A stretch of DNA of 64,000 nt from Pelomonas sp. SE-A7. GTDB lineage: Bacteria > Pseudomonadota > Gammaproteobacteria > Burkholderiales > Burkholderiaceae_C. Both the position numbers and the translations under genes were made by a program. Positions 44,785 to 52,723 of this stretch are shown here, piece after piece. Under the pieces are notes generated by a model. The model saw only the letters and a list, made by a program, of their open reading frames with translations. It did no database searches and was not told the DNA's origin. The stretch is from NCBI RefSeq assembly GCF_030345705.1, contig NZ_JAUASW010000001.1, forward strand, positions 1,984,001 to 2,048,000, given 5' to 3'. Every line of letters starts with the position of its first letter. Position 1 is the first letter of the stretch.

Positions 44785-45456
44785 TCAATCGCGCAACCAG
44801 CCCAGGCGGCGTGCCTCGTAAATTGCCTCGACCTTGCTGCGCACCTGCAGCTTGCGGTAGGTGCGCTTCACGTAGGTCATCACCGTGTGCGGCGAGACCT
44901 GCATGAACTGGGCGATCTCGTCGAAGGTGAAGCCCTTGGCCGCCAGGTGCAGCACGCGTGACTCCTGCTCGGACAGGGCCACGGCCGATTCGTCGCCCGA
45001 GGGCAAGGCATTGCTGGCCAGGTGCGGGGCCGAGGGAGCCAGGCGCATCAGCAGGCGGCGTGCGATCACCGGGCTGATCGGGCTGCCGCCGGCGCGCAGC
45101 GAGCGCAGCTGCGTGGGCAGTTCCAGGGCCAGCGCGTCCTTGAGCAGATAGCCGGTGGCGCCGGCCTCGATGCTGGACAGCACATGCTGCTCGTCGCCGA
45201 ACACCGAGATCACCATCACGTCACAGTCGGGGTGCGTGGCCGAGGCATGGCGTATCAGCTCGATGCCGCTGCCGCCTGGCAGGTCCAGGTCCACCAGCAG
45301 CACATCGGGCCGGAACTGGTCGAACATGTGGCGGCCACTGGGCAGGTCCTGGGCGATGCCCAGCAGGTGGATGTCTTCGCTGCCGGCCAGCGCATGGGTG
45401 AAGGCATCACGGAAACGGACCTGGTCCTCAACGATCAACAGCGAAAAACGGGACAT
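44785..45456 (-). CDS. Orphan LuxR-type response regulator
   Basis: A 223-residue two-domain regulator. Receiver: LLIVEDQVRFRDAF with acidic pair, phospho-acceptor Asp in LLVDLDLPGGSG, and Lys in GYLLKDA. LuxR/NarL HTH: LSEQESRVLHLAAKGFTFDEIAQFMQVSPHTVMTYVKRTYRKLQVRSK. All key residues are intact, unlike the receiver protein at 40726. No histidine kinase is adjacent, so the signal is unknown. It lies between argB and slmA, all on the same strand. Confidence 0.9.
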   Translation of the reverse strand: MSRFSLLIVEDQVRFRDAFTHALAGSEDIHLLGIAQDLPSGRHMFDQFRPDVLLVDLDLPGGSGIELIRHASATHPDCDVMVISVFGDEQHVLSSIEAGATGYLLKDALALELPTQLRSLRAGGSPISPVIARRLLMRLAPSAPHLASNALPSGDESAVALSEQESRVLHLAAKGFTFDEIAQFMQVSPHTVMTYVKRTYRKLQVRSKVEAIYEARRLGWLRD

Positions 45457-45573
45457 GGAAAAAGACGTTCCGGAAAGGCTGGAATTCTCTGCAGCGAAGC
45501 TCGGGCCAACAATGCGCGTCCACCCGAGGTCAGGAGGCCCACCCCCACGTTTGAAGTCGCGGGTAAGCGAGCA

Positions 45574-45594
45574 TTCGATCTCAGTGAGACCGAA
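45574..45594. repeat. 21-bp palindrome, outer copy downstream of argB
   Basis: Arms TTCGATCTCA and TGAGACCGAA around one base, one mismatch. It is followed by TCATCG, as in the second copy, so the match extends as a direct repeat of about 26 bp. Confidence 0.7.
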
Positions 45595-45634
45595 TCATCG
45601 CAAGTTCTCCCTTCGGTCAAACGCGGAACAAGCC

Positions 45635-45655
45635 TTCGGTCTCAGTGAGACCGAA
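45635..45655. repeat. 21-bp perfect palindrome over the argB stop codon
   Basis: Arms TTCGGTCTCA and TGAGACCGAA around a single G. The argB stop codon (45642-45644) is inside it, so the last ArgB codons are part of the hairpin. It is 61 bp from the outer copy. Confidence 0.75.
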
Positions 45656-46556
45656 TCATTGTTCCGTAGGCTTGGTCCGACAGAATTTCGAGCAACATCG
45701 CATGCGGCACCCGGCCGTCGATGATGTGGACGGCGTTGACCCCGCTCTTGGCCGCATCGATGGCGCCAGCGATCTTGGGGATCATGCCGCCGCTGATCGT
45801 GCCGTCGGCCACCAGCTCGTCGATCCTGCGTGGCGTCAGCTCGGTCAGCAGTTCACCGGCCTTGTCCAGCACGCCGCGGATATTGGTGAGCATCAGGAGC
45901 TTTTCGGCCTGCAGCACGGTGGCCAGCTTGGCTGCCACCACGTCGGCATTGATGTTGTAGCTCTCGTTGTGTTCGCCAAAGCCGATCGGGCTGACCACCG
46001 GAATGAACTGGTCGTCCTGCAGCGCCTTGACCACGCTGGGGTCGATGGAGACGATGTCGCCGACCTGTCCGATGTCGTGCTCCTTGGCCGGATCGTCCTT
46101 GTCCACCATCTTGAGCTGGCGGGCGCGGATCATGCCGCCGTCGCGGCCGGTCAGGCCCACGGCCTTGCCACCGGCCGCATTGATCAGACCCACCACGTCC
46201 TGTTGCACCTCGCCGGCCAGCACCCATTCCACGACGCTCATGGTCTCGGCATCGGTCACCCGCATGCCCTGGATGAAATGCCCCTTCTTACCCAGTTTGT
46301 TCAGCGCATCCTCGATCTGGGGTCCACCGCCGTGTACCACCACCGGATTCAGGCCGACCAGCTTGAGCAGCACCACGTCTTCGGCAAAGTCCTGTTGCAG
46401 CACCGGATCGGTCATCGCATTGCCGCCGTACTTGATGACGATGGTCTTGCCGTGAAACTTGCGGATATAGGGCAGCGCCTGCGACAGGATCTCTGCCTTC
46501 TCCCGCGGTGCAATGTGCGAGACGTCGGCGGCGTGGGGATTCGGCTCGTTCTTCAT
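45642..46556 (-). CDS. argB: Acetylglutamate kinase
   Basis: Second step of arginine synthesis: phosphorylates N-acetylglutamate. It has 304 residues from ATG 46556 (MKNEPNPHAADVSHIAPREKAEIL, the usual betaproteobacterial N-terminus). Motifs: IVIKYGGNAM, VVVHGGGPQI, GLTGRDGGMIRARQL and YNINADVVAAKLA. The helix before IVIKYGG and the C-terminal end suggest the arginine-sensitive hexameric type (inference). The C-terminus reads TMIRSH, the extra His lying in the palindrome. Confidence 0.97.
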   Translation of the reverse strand: MKNEPNPHAADVSHIAPREKAEILSQALPYIRKFHGKTIVIKYGGNAMTDPVLQQDFAEDVVLLKLVGLNPVVVHGGGPQIEDALNKLGKKGHFIQGMRVTDAETMSVVEWVLAGEVQQDVVGLINAAGGKAVGLTGRDGGMIRARQLKMVDKDDPAKEHDIGQVGDIVSIDPSVVKALQDDQFIPVVSPIGFGEHNESYNINADVVAAKLATVLQAEKLLMLTNIRGVLDKAGELLTELTPRRIDELVADGTISGGMIPKIAGAIDAAKSGVNAVHIIDGRVPHAMLLEILSDQAYGTMIRSH

Positions 46557-46623
46557 GGCGGTACGGCAGCTGTGACTGGGGTTGGCGGGCATTGTAGGGG
46601 GGCATCCCGGTGACAATGCCGCG

Positions 46624-47514
46624 ATGCAAGTGCGCTCCTATCTCAAGCTGTCTGTCGCGCTGGCCCTGCTGACGATCGCGCTCAAGACCGCGGCCTGGTG
46701 GTGGACCGGCTCGGTCAGCCTGGCAGCCGATGCGCTGGAGTCGCTGGTCAACCTTGCCGGCGCGGTGTTTGCCCTGGCCATGGTCACGGTGGCGGCGCGA
46801 CCGCCGGACGAGGACCATCCCTTCGGCCATCACAAGGCCGAGTTCTTCTCCAGCGGCTTCGAGGGCGTGCTGATCATTGCCGCGGCGCTGGGCATCCTGT
46901 GGGCCGCCGGCCACCGCTTCCTGACCCCGCAGCCGGTGGAGTCGCTGGGCCTGGGCCTGGGCCTCGCCATCGTCAGCTCCGTCCTCAACGGCCTGCTGGC
47001 CTGGGCCATGCTTCGCAAGGGCCGCGAGCATCGCTCGATGGCCCTGGAGGCTGATGCCCGGCATTTGTTCACCGATGTCTGGACCTCGGCCGGTGTGGTC
47101 GTCGGCCTGGTCGGCGTCGGGCTGACCGGCTGGACCTGGCTGGATCCGCTGCTGGCCACGCTGGTCGCTCTCAACATCCTCAGGGAAGGCGCCCACCTGG
47201 TGTGGACCAGCTCGCAAGGCCTGATGGACCAGGCCCTGGAGACCGAGTCGCTGGCCCTGGTGCATCAGGTGCTGGACGAGTTCAGCCATCAGACCATCCG
47301 CTTCGACCACCTGGTCAGCCGACGTGCCGGCCAGCGGCGCTTTGTCGACCTCCACATGCACATGCCGTCTTCATGGAGCCTGGGCCGCGCCGCCGCGGTG
47401 CGCAGCTCGGTCGAACAGGCCCTGATGAGCGCCGTGCCGGGCTTGCGGGCCAGCATCCAGCTGCTTCCCATGGACGTGGAAGCCCATTTTGACGACCCCA
47501 AGGACCTGATTTGA
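46624..47514 (+). CDS. Cation diffusion facilitator (zinc/iron efflux)
   Basis: A 296-residue inner-membrane antiporter exporting divalent metal. Six helices are predicted. Metal-site motifs are SLAADALESLVN in helix 2 and HLFTDVWTS (HxxxD) in helix 5, with HPFGHHKAEFF in the loop between. A cytoplasmic C-terminal domain (VDLHMHMPSSW) follows from about residue 210. The helix-2 motif AADALES differs from the usual DSLxD/xxHxD forms, so zinc versus iron or manganese is not settled. Divergent from argB. Confidence 0.9.
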   Translation: MQVRSYLKLSVALALLTIALKTAAWWWTGSVSLAADALESLVNLAGAVFALAMVTVAARPPDEDHPFGHHKAEFFSSGFEGVLIIAAALGILWAAGHRFLTPQPVESLGLGLGLAIVSSVLNGLLAWAMLRKGREHRSMALEADARHLFTDVWTSAGVVVGLVGVGLTGWTWLDPLLATLVALNILREGAHLVWTSSQGLMDQALETESLALVHQVLDEFSHQTIRFDHLVSRRAGQRRFVDLHMHMPSSWSLGRAAAVRSSVEQALMSAVPGLRASIQLLPMDVEAHFDDPKDLI

Positions 47515-47951
47515 TCGCCCTGCTCCAACGCGTCCGCGAAGCCCGTGTCGAGGTGGCTGGCGCCACCGTAGGCCGGATCGGCCCCGGCCTGCTGGTCCTG
47601 CTCTGCGCCGAGCCGACCGACGACGAGAAGCTCTGCGAGAAGCTGCTGGACAAGGTCCTCAAGCTGCGCATCTTTTCCGACGAGGCCGGCAAGATGAACC
47701 GCAGCGTGCAGGACTGTGCCGGCGGGCTGCTGATCGTCTCGCAGTTCACCCTCGCCGCCGACACCGGAGGCGGCAACCGGCCCTCGTTCAGCGCTGCCGC
47801 ACCGGCCGAATTGGGCCGGCGTCTCTACGAGCATGCGCTGGCCTATGCACGCAGCCGCCACGGCGAAGTGGCCGGTGGCGAGTTCGGCGCCGACATGCAG
47901 GTCCACCTGGTCAACGACGGCCCGGTGACCATCCCCATGCGCATGAACTGA
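47511..47951 (+). CDS. dtd: D-aminoacyl-tRNA deacylase
   Basis: Hydrolyses D-amino acids wrongly attached to tRNA. It has 146 residues, full length. The catalytic motifs SQFTL (residues 77-81, LLIVSQFTLAADT) and NDGPVTIPM near the C-terminus are both present. The start must be TTG 47511, overlapping the CDF stop by 4 nt: the family N-terminus (MIALLQRVREARV) begins exactly there and no ATG is available. It is translationally coupled to the transporter gene. Confidence 0.94.
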   Translation: MIALLQRVREARVEVAGATVGRIGPGLLVLLCAEPTDDEKLCEKLLDKVLKLRIFSDEAGKMNRSVQDCAGGLLIVSQFTLAADTGGGNRPSFSAAAPAELGRRLYEHALAYARSRHGEVAGGEFGADMQVHLVNDGPVTIPMRMN

Positions 47952-47966
47952 GCATGCGGCCGAGGC

Positions 47967-48740
47967 TCAACTCAGGCCCAGCAAGACCAGGGCGCCGAAC
48001 AGCAGGCTCAGGATTGAGGTGAAGGTCCAGACCGCGCGCCGGCTGGGCCAGACCAGTGCAGCCATGGGCAGCAGTTGCCCGGCGTGGATGCCGACGAAAT
48101 GGGCCGGCCGCAGGTCGCCGCCACTCAGCACCCAGCCCAGCACCGGCAGCCCGCCTTCGGGCGGCCGGTGATTGCCCAGCATCACGCCGACGATGGCACC
48201 CAGGGCGAACGTCAGCGTGAGGCCCAACAGCATCGCCAGACGATGGCCCGAGGCCTGCCGCGGGTCGGGATGGCGCCACAACAGCCAGGCCAGCGCGGGC
48301 TGGGTGGCCGTCAGCGCCAGGGCGCCCAGGCCCATCAGCGCATACATGACCTGGTGCAGCGTGTCGACCTCGTTGAAGTGCGAGCCCTGCCCCATCGCGG
48401 CCTTCAGCAGGATATAGCCGAACTCGAAGCTGCCGCTGGCGATCAGCAGCCAGCTCAGGCGCCGGACTGCGCGGCCGCGCCGCATGGCGGCCGGCAGATG
48501 GCCGATGAACCAGGCCGTGGTGAGCGCCAGCAAGGCGATGGCCAGCGCGAACTTGATCGGCTTGATCCAGACGATGGCGCCGCGGACCAGGCGCTCGTCC
48601 GTCATCCAGCCAATGGACATCAGCGGCACCAGCACCAGCAAGCCAAGCGCGTACCAGGTCAACGCGGGAGCATCTTCCTGCAGCCGCGCGAAGACCCGCT
48701 GCCAGCCCGAGGAACGAAATTGCAGGGCAAGGGTTTGCAT
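47967..48740 (-). CDS. Uncharacterised seven-helix membrane protein
   Basis: A 257-residue protein with about seven hydrophobic helices (ALTWYALGLLVLVPLMSIG, KFALAIALLALTTAWFIG, LGLTLTFALGAIVGVML and others). A histidine/glutamate-containing loop (GQGSHFNEVDTLHQVMYALMG) and a late PAHFVGIHAGQLLP contain conserved-looking His residues. I cannot assign a family. It follows the ABA4-like gene by 2 nt, so it is the second gene of that operon under the TetR-type operators. Confidence 0.62.
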   Translation of the reverse strand: MQTLALQFRSSGWQRVFARLQEDAPALTWYALGLLVLVPLMSIGWMTDERLVRGAIVWIKPIKFALAIALLALTTAWFIGHLPAAMRRGRAVRRLSWLLIASGSFEFGYILLKAAMGQGSHFNEVDTLHQVMYALMGLGALALTATQPALAWLLWRHPDPRQASGHRLAMLLGLTLTFALGAIVGVMLGNHRPPEGGLPVLGWVLSGGDLRPAHFVGIHAGQLLPMAALVWPSRRAVWTFTSILSLLFGALVLLGLS

Positions 48741-48742
48741 GT

Positions 48743-49219
48743 TCAGCCCTCCGTTGCCAGCGAGCCGGCCGCAGCACCGCGCCAGCGCAACCAGCCGCCA
48801 CGCAGCAGCGCGAAGGCCAGCAGGCCGGCCGGCCCGAACAGGAAGCTCAACAGCAGCAGGGGCACGATCAGCCAGTGCGGCAGGCCCATGGCCCCGCCAC
48901 GCTCGGCGATCCAGCTGCCGACGAACAGGTCGAAGGCCAGGTAGTGCAGCCAGCCTGCCGTCAGCAGGGCCGGCTGGGCCAGCAGGCGGCGCACCTCGTC
49001 CAGCGAGCCGTAGCCGCCGTCACCCATGCCGTTGTGCAGGAACAGGGCCACATAGGCGACGGCCAGCAGCAGAGGCAGCACCCGTCCGCTGACGAGCCGC
49101 GCCCAGCGCGACCAGGAGGCCCGGTAGGGCGAAGCCACCAGCAGCAGCCAGCCCAGCGGGGCCAGGCCATTGCCGATGGCAAAGACCCTCGCCGGGTCCA
49201 GCCAGAGATCCAGATTCAT
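48743..49219 (-). CDS. ABA4-like (DUF4281) membrane protein
   Basis: A 158-residue protein with four membrane helices. The pattern MNLDLWLDPARVFAIGNGLAPLGWLLLVASP, YGSLDEVRRLLAQPALLTAGWLHYLAFDLFVGSWIAE and GLPHWLIVPLLLLSFLFGPAGLL is the DUF4281/ABA4-like signature. The plant relative is involved in neoxanthin formation; in bacteria the role is unknown and no carotenoid genes are nearby. AAGGAGTG lies 6 nt before the ATG. First gene of a two-gene operon. Confidence 0.85.
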   Translation of the reverse strand: MNLDLWLDPARVFAIGNGLAPLGWLLLVASPYRASWSRWARLVSGRVLPLLLAVAYVALFLHNGMGDGGYGSLDEVRRLLAQPALLTAGWLHYLAFDLFVGSWIAERGGAMGLPHWLIVPLLLLSFLFGPAGLLAFALLRGGWLRWRGAAAGSLATEG

Positions 49220-49232
49220 GCGCCACTCCTTA

Positions 49233-49252
49233 ATTTGAACGCTGTTCAGATA
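49233..49252. promoter_or_regulatory. TetR-type operator, site 1
   Basis: ATTTGAACGCTGTTCAGATA contains the inverted repeat TGAAC-GCT-GTTCA. It is 17/20 identical to site 2 and lies 42 bp from it, between the predicted start site and the ribosome-binding site of the ABA4-like gene. Confidence 0.6.
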
Positions 49253-49261
49253 TAGGTGCGC

Positions 49262-49290
49262 AGTGTTCTTGTTTATTTGAACGATGTCAA
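49262..49290 (-). promoter_or_regulatory. Sigma-70-like promoter of the ABA4-like operon
   Basis: On the minus strand TTGACA (49290-49285), 17-bp spacer, AACACT (49267-49262). The -35 is a perfect match; the -10 is weak. Site 2 covers the -35. Confidence 0.5.
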
Positions 49291-49294
49291 GATA
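49275..49294. promoter_or_regulatory. TetR-type operator, site 2
   Basis: ATTTGAACGATGTCAAGATA, with partial symmetry TTGA-N6-TCAA, overlaps the TTGACA of the predicted promoter. A repressor here would block polymerase. Confidence 0.55.
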
Positions 49295-49433
49295 CTTTGG
49301 TCATGCCAAGGGTCGTGGCCATTGAACGTCCCATGCCGCGGATTCGACGCCCTGTCGCAGGCGACGGCGTCGCGGGAGAGGCGCTGCCTACACTCGCGCC
49401 TCCTGAAATCGACAAGGTCAAGGAGGACCCAGA

Positions 49434-50159
49434 ATGAGCAAGCTCGCCACGTTTCTTAGCGGCTGCGCCGCCAGTGCCACGGCCATCATGGCCATCACGC
49501 TGCTGACCGGCGCCAAGGCGCCGCCGGCCAAGTTCGAGGAGATCGATGTGGGCCGCATCAATGTGCGCGAGCCTGACGGCACGCTGCGCCTGGTGATCTC
49601 GAACAAGGCACAGTTCCCCGGCGACTTCATGCAGGGCAAGGAAGGCGCCCGCCCGGACCGGGCCGACAAGGCCGGCATGCTGTTCATCAATGACGAGGGC
49701 ACCGAGAACGGTGGCTTCATCCAGAAGGGTGCGGTCGCGGCGGACGGCAAGGCCGATGCCGGACTCAGCCTGACCTTCGACCGATTCAGGCAAGACCAGG
49801 TCCTGCAGTTGCTGCATGCGGAGCGTGGCGGCGACAACTACAGCGCGCTGAAGATCAATGATCAGCCCAGCGGCACGGAGCTGGATGTCCATGCACGCAC
49901 CGCCCGCATGAAGGAGATCGAGAAGCTCGACCCCGCCGCCCGCCGCGCTGCCATCAGCGAGATGAGGGCTCAGGGCCAGCTGCAGACCAACCGGGTCACC
50001 CTGGGCACCACGCCCGGCAAGTCCTCGGCCCTGATGCTTAGCGACGCCCAGGGGCGCCCGCGCCTGATGCTGATGGTCACACCGGAAGGCAAGCCCAGCA
50101 TCCAGCTGCTGGACGACAAGGGTCAGCCGGCCAAGACCATAGACCTGGAAAGCAAGTAA
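49434..50159 (+). CDS. Conserved hypothetical protein, possibly exported
   Basis: A 241-residue protein preceded by AAGGAGGA 8 nt before ATG 49434, a strong ribosome-binding site. One N-terminal hydrophobic segment (residues 9-26, SGCAASATAIMAITLLTG) is either a signal anchor or a signal peptide. The rest is soluble, with repeated short beta elements (INVREPDGTLRLVISNKAQFPG; LMLSDAQGRPRLMLMVTPEGKPSIQLLDDKGQP), hinting at a beta-sheet repeat. I do not recognise the family. Confidence 0.7.
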   Translation: MSKLATFLSGCAASATAIMAITLLTGAKAPPAKFEEIDVGRINVREPDGTLRLVISNKAQFPGDFMQGKEGARPDRADKAGMLFINDEGTENGGFIQKGAVAADGKADAGLSLTFDRFRQDQVLQLLHAERGGDNYSALKINDQPSGTELDVHARTARMKEIEKLDPAARRAAISEMRAQGQLQTNRVTLGTTPGKSSALMLSDAQGRPRLMLMVTPEGKPSIQLLDDKGQPAKTIDLESK

Positions 50160-50180
50160 GAGAGGGCCTCGCGCGCGAGC

Positions 50181-51431
50181 TCAGGCGTAGCTGCGCGCGT
50201 CCTCGATCACCCGGCCGTCGTTGGGCAGGCTGCCGGGGGCCAGGAACTGGACCTCGGCGCGGAGCTTGGTGATGTCACGCACCGCCTCGACCACGCGGGC
50301 CTGCAGGCCTTCGGGCGCAGGCGCGGCCAGCTCGGCCTTGAGCGTCAGGCGGTCGCTGGCCATCTCGCCCTCGACCACCAGGCGCAGCCGACCCAGCTCG
50401 GGCAGGCGCTTGCCTATCTCGGCCACCTGGTTGGCATGGACGAACATGCCGCGCACCTTGGCGCTCTGGTCGGCCCGACCCATCCAGCCCTTGATGCGGC
50501 CATTGGTGCGGCCCGTGGGGCAGTGGCCGGGCAGCATCGCCGACAGGTCGCCGGTGCCGAAGCGGATCAGCGGGTAGTCGGGATTCAAGCTGGTCACGAC
50601 CAGCTCGCCGACCTCGCCCTCGGGCACCGGGTCACCGGTGCCGGGGCGCACGATCTCGACGATCACGCCCTCGTCGATCACCAGGCCCTCGCGGGCCGGG
50701 GTCTCGTAGGCGATCAGGCCTATGTCGGCCGTGGCATAGCACTGGTAGCCGGTCACGCCGCGCTCCAGCAGCCAGTCGCGCAGCGAAGGCGGAAAGGCCT
50801 CACCACTGACCAGGGCCTTGACCACCGACAGCGGCTGGCCGGCTTCGGCCGCCTTGTCCAGCAGGATCTTCAGGAAGCTGGGCGTGCCCACATAGCCTTG
50901 AGGACGCAACTCGGCCATGGCTTGCAGCTGCAGCTCGGTATTGCCCACACCGCCGGGAAAGACCGTGCAGCCAATCGCATGGGCACCGGTCTCCATCAGC
51001 GAGCCGGCCGGGGTCAGGTGGTAGGAGAAGCTGTTGTGCAGCAGCTCGCCAGCCCGGAAGCCGGCGGCATGCAGGGCGCGCGCCACCCGCCAGTAGTCGG
51101 GCCGCGAGCCCTCGGGTTCGTAGATCGTGCCCGGCGACTGGAACACCCGCCGCGCCGCGCCCCAGGCGATGGCCGAGAAGCCGCCGAAGGCATCCCTTGA
51201 ACGATGGGCCTGCTGGCGCGCCAGCAGCTCGGACTTGCGGGTGACCGGCAGCCTGGCCAGCAGCTCGCGGCTGTTCACCTGGTCGGGCGCATCGGCCAGC
51301 AGCTCGGCGAACGCTTGCGTGTTGCTGCGTGCATGACGGACCTGCCTATCCAATGCCTGCATCTGGGCCTGCTCGCGCAGCGCCGGGTCGCGCGCCTCCA
51401 GCGCGTCGTAGAAAAAGTCATTCATCGACAT
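50181..51431 (-). CDS. PaaK-like acyl-CoA ligase (AMP-forming)
   Basis: A 416-residue ligase related to phenylacetate-CoA ligase: it activates an aryl or other carboxylic acid with ATP and CoA. Fold signatures: RKSELLARQQAHR, FSYHLTPAGSLME, GYVGTPSFLKILLDKA, GYQCYATADIGLIAYE and LIRFGTGDLSAMLPG. The classic nucleotide loop SSGTTG is replaced by SPGTIYEP. Last gene of the eight-gene transport operon; it overlaps the preceding small gene by 14 nt. Substrate unknown, presumably what the ABC transporter imports. Confidence 0.85.
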   Translation of the reverse strand: MSMNDFFYDALEARDPALREQAQMQALDRQVRHARSNTQAFAELLADAPDQVNSRELLARLPVTRKSELLARQQAHRSRDAFGGFSAIAWGAARRVFQSPGTIYEPEGSRPDYWRVARALHAAGFRAGELLHNSFSYHLTPAGSLMETGAHAIGCTVFPGGVGNTELQLQAMAELRPQGYVGTPSFLKILLDKAAEAGQPLSVVKALVSGEAFPPSLRDWLLERGVTGYQCYATADIGLIAYETPAREGLVIDEGVIVEIVRPGTGDPVPEGEVGELVVTSLNPDYPLIRFGTGDLSAMLPGHCPTGRTNGRIKGWMGRADQSAKVRGMFVHANQVAEIGKRLPELGRLRLVVEGEMASDRLTLKAELAAPAPEGLQARVVEAVRDITKLRAEVQFLAPGSLPNDGRVIEDARSYA

Positions 51432-51723
51432 CGCTGCCCCACCCCGCCAGGCTCTTCTTCACCAGGGCCACGAACTCGCGCAGCTGGCCGCTGTCCTTGA
51501 GCATCTTTTCGTTCCACTCCGGCGACCGCGCCGGCCGCTTGACCACGGCGACGCGCAGCTGCTGGCCATCGACGGCAGCACGGGCGATGGCATTCCCGCG
51601 CCGCTCGAAGCGCCCTTCGCGCTCGGTCAGGCCGAGCTCGCGCAGATCGCGACGCAGCCTTTGCAAGGCCTCGTCGGGCTTGAAAGCGGGGAGCGCAAAA
51701 CCCCAGTCTTCGCTATCACTCAT
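51418..51723 (-). CDS. Small uncharacterised protein of the transport operon
   Basis: A 101-residue soluble protein (MSDSEDWGFALPAFKPDEALQRLRRDLRELGLTEREGRFERRGNAIARAAVDG) with a helical N-terminal half. Its ATG at 51723 overlaps the livF stop (ATGA) and its end overlaps the ligase start by 14 nt, so it is made together with both. I do not recognise the family. Tight coupling suggests a helper of the ligase or of the transporter. Confidence 0.68.
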   Translation of the reverse strand: MSDSEDWGFALPAFKPDEALQRLRRDLRELGLTEREGRFERRGNAIARAAVDGQQLRVAVVKRPARSPEWNEKMLKDSGQLREFVALVKKSLAGWGSDVDE

Positions 51724-52526
51724 GCCAACCACCTCTTGCGGCGCTTGTAGCTCTTGACGTCCTTGAAGCTCTTGCGGTTCTCGCCGCCCACGCCCAGGTA
51801 GAACTCCTTGACGTCCTCGTTCTCGCGCAGGGCCTTGGCCTCGCCGTCCATCACCACGCGGCCGCTCTCGAGGATGTAGCCGTAGTCGGCATAGCGCAGC
51901 GCCATGCCGGTGTTCTGCTCGGCCAGCAGAAAGGTCGTGCCTTCCTTGGTGTTGAGGTCCTTCACGATCTCGAACACCTCCTCGACGATCTGCGGCGCCA
52001 GGCCCATCGAGGGCTCGTCCAGCAGCACCATCCTGGGATTGGCCATCAGGGCCCGGCCGATGGCGCACATCTGCTGCTCGCCACCCGAGGTGTAGGCGGC
52101 CTGCGAGCCGCGGCGGGTCTTGAGCCGCGGGAAGTAGTTGTAGACCTTTTCCAGCGTCGCGTTGACCGCCGCCTTGCCGTCCTTGCGGGTGTAGGCGCCG
52201 GTCATCAGGTTCTCTTCTATGGTGAGGTGGGCGAAGCAGTGCCGGCCCTCCATCACCTGGATCACGCCGCGGTCCACCATCTGGGCCGTGCTGAGCTTTT
52301 CGATGCGCTCGCCGCGCAGCTCTATGGACCCCTTGGTCACCTCGCCGCGCTCGCCGGCGAGCAGGTTGGACACGGCCCGCAGCGTCGTGGTCTTGCCCGC
52401 GCCATTGCCGCCCAGCAGGGCCACGATGCCACCCTCGGGCACCTGCAGCGACACGCCCTTGAGCACCAGGATCACGTGGTTGTAGATGACCTCGATGCCG
52501 TTGACGTTCAGAAGCACATTGCTCAT
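51720..52526 (-). CDS. livF: ABC transporter ATPase, LivF type
   Basis: A 268-residue cytoplasmic ATPase of a branched-chain-amino-acid-type importer. Walker A GGNGAGKTTT (about 39-48), signature SGGEQQMCAIGRAL and Walker B MVLLDEPSMGLAP are all present. The C-terminal tail (GENRKSFKDVKSYKRRKRW) is longer and more basic than in E. coli LivF. ATG 52526 is preferred to the GTG 3 nt upstream. It is separated from the binding-protein gene by a 179-bp hairpin-rich spacer, then coupled to the small gene by ATGA. Confidence 0.93.
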   Translation of the reverse strand: MSNVLLNVNGIEVIYNHVILVLKGVSLQVPEGGIVALLGGNGAGKTTTLRAVSNLLAGERGEVTKGSIELRGERIEKLSTAQMVDRGVIQVMEGRHCFAHLTIEENLMTGAYTRKDGKAAVNATLEKVYNYFPRLKTRRGSQAAYTSGGEQQMCAIGRALMANPRMVLLDEPSMGLAPQIVEEVFEIVKDLNTKEGTTFLLAEQNTGMALRYADYGYILESGRVVMDGEAKALRENEDVKEFYLGVGGENRKSFKDVKSYKRRKRWLA

Positions 52527-52544
52527 CACTTGCCTCGCTTGACT

Positions 52545-52723
52545 CGGTTCAACGCCGCTCGCGGCGCTGAACCGAACACTCTTCGCAGAGAGTTCCCCGC
52601 CCCGCGGGGGCGGGGACAGGGGTGGGGTTGCTGTGCCCCGCCCTCACGGAGGGCGGGGATGGGGTGGGAGCTGAAGAAATGCGTATTGCCGAAGACTGCC
52701 AGTCCTCAGGACTGGCAGTCTTC
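52545..52723 (-). promoter_or_regulatory. Four consecutive stem-loops between binding-protein gene and livF
   Basis: Reading down the minus strand: 52723-52691 (16-bp arms, 1-nt loop, holds the binding-protein stop codon), 52658-52636 (10-bp arms CCCCGCCCTC/GAGGGCGGGG), 52616-52594 (10-bp arms TCCCCGCCCC/GGGGCGGGGA) and 52574-52545 (14-bp arms, one G-U). None has a T-run, so mRNA processing or stabilisation is more likely than termination. Confidence 0.75.

Noticed and set aside
45574..45661. CRISPR-like repeat pair
   Set aside because: Only two units, palindromic, one overlapping coding sequence; no array or cas genes.
45155..45724. Plus-strand frames opposite the LuxR-type regulator and the argB tail
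   Set aside because: Shadow frames; the palindromes near 45.6 kb explain the repeated peptide in them.
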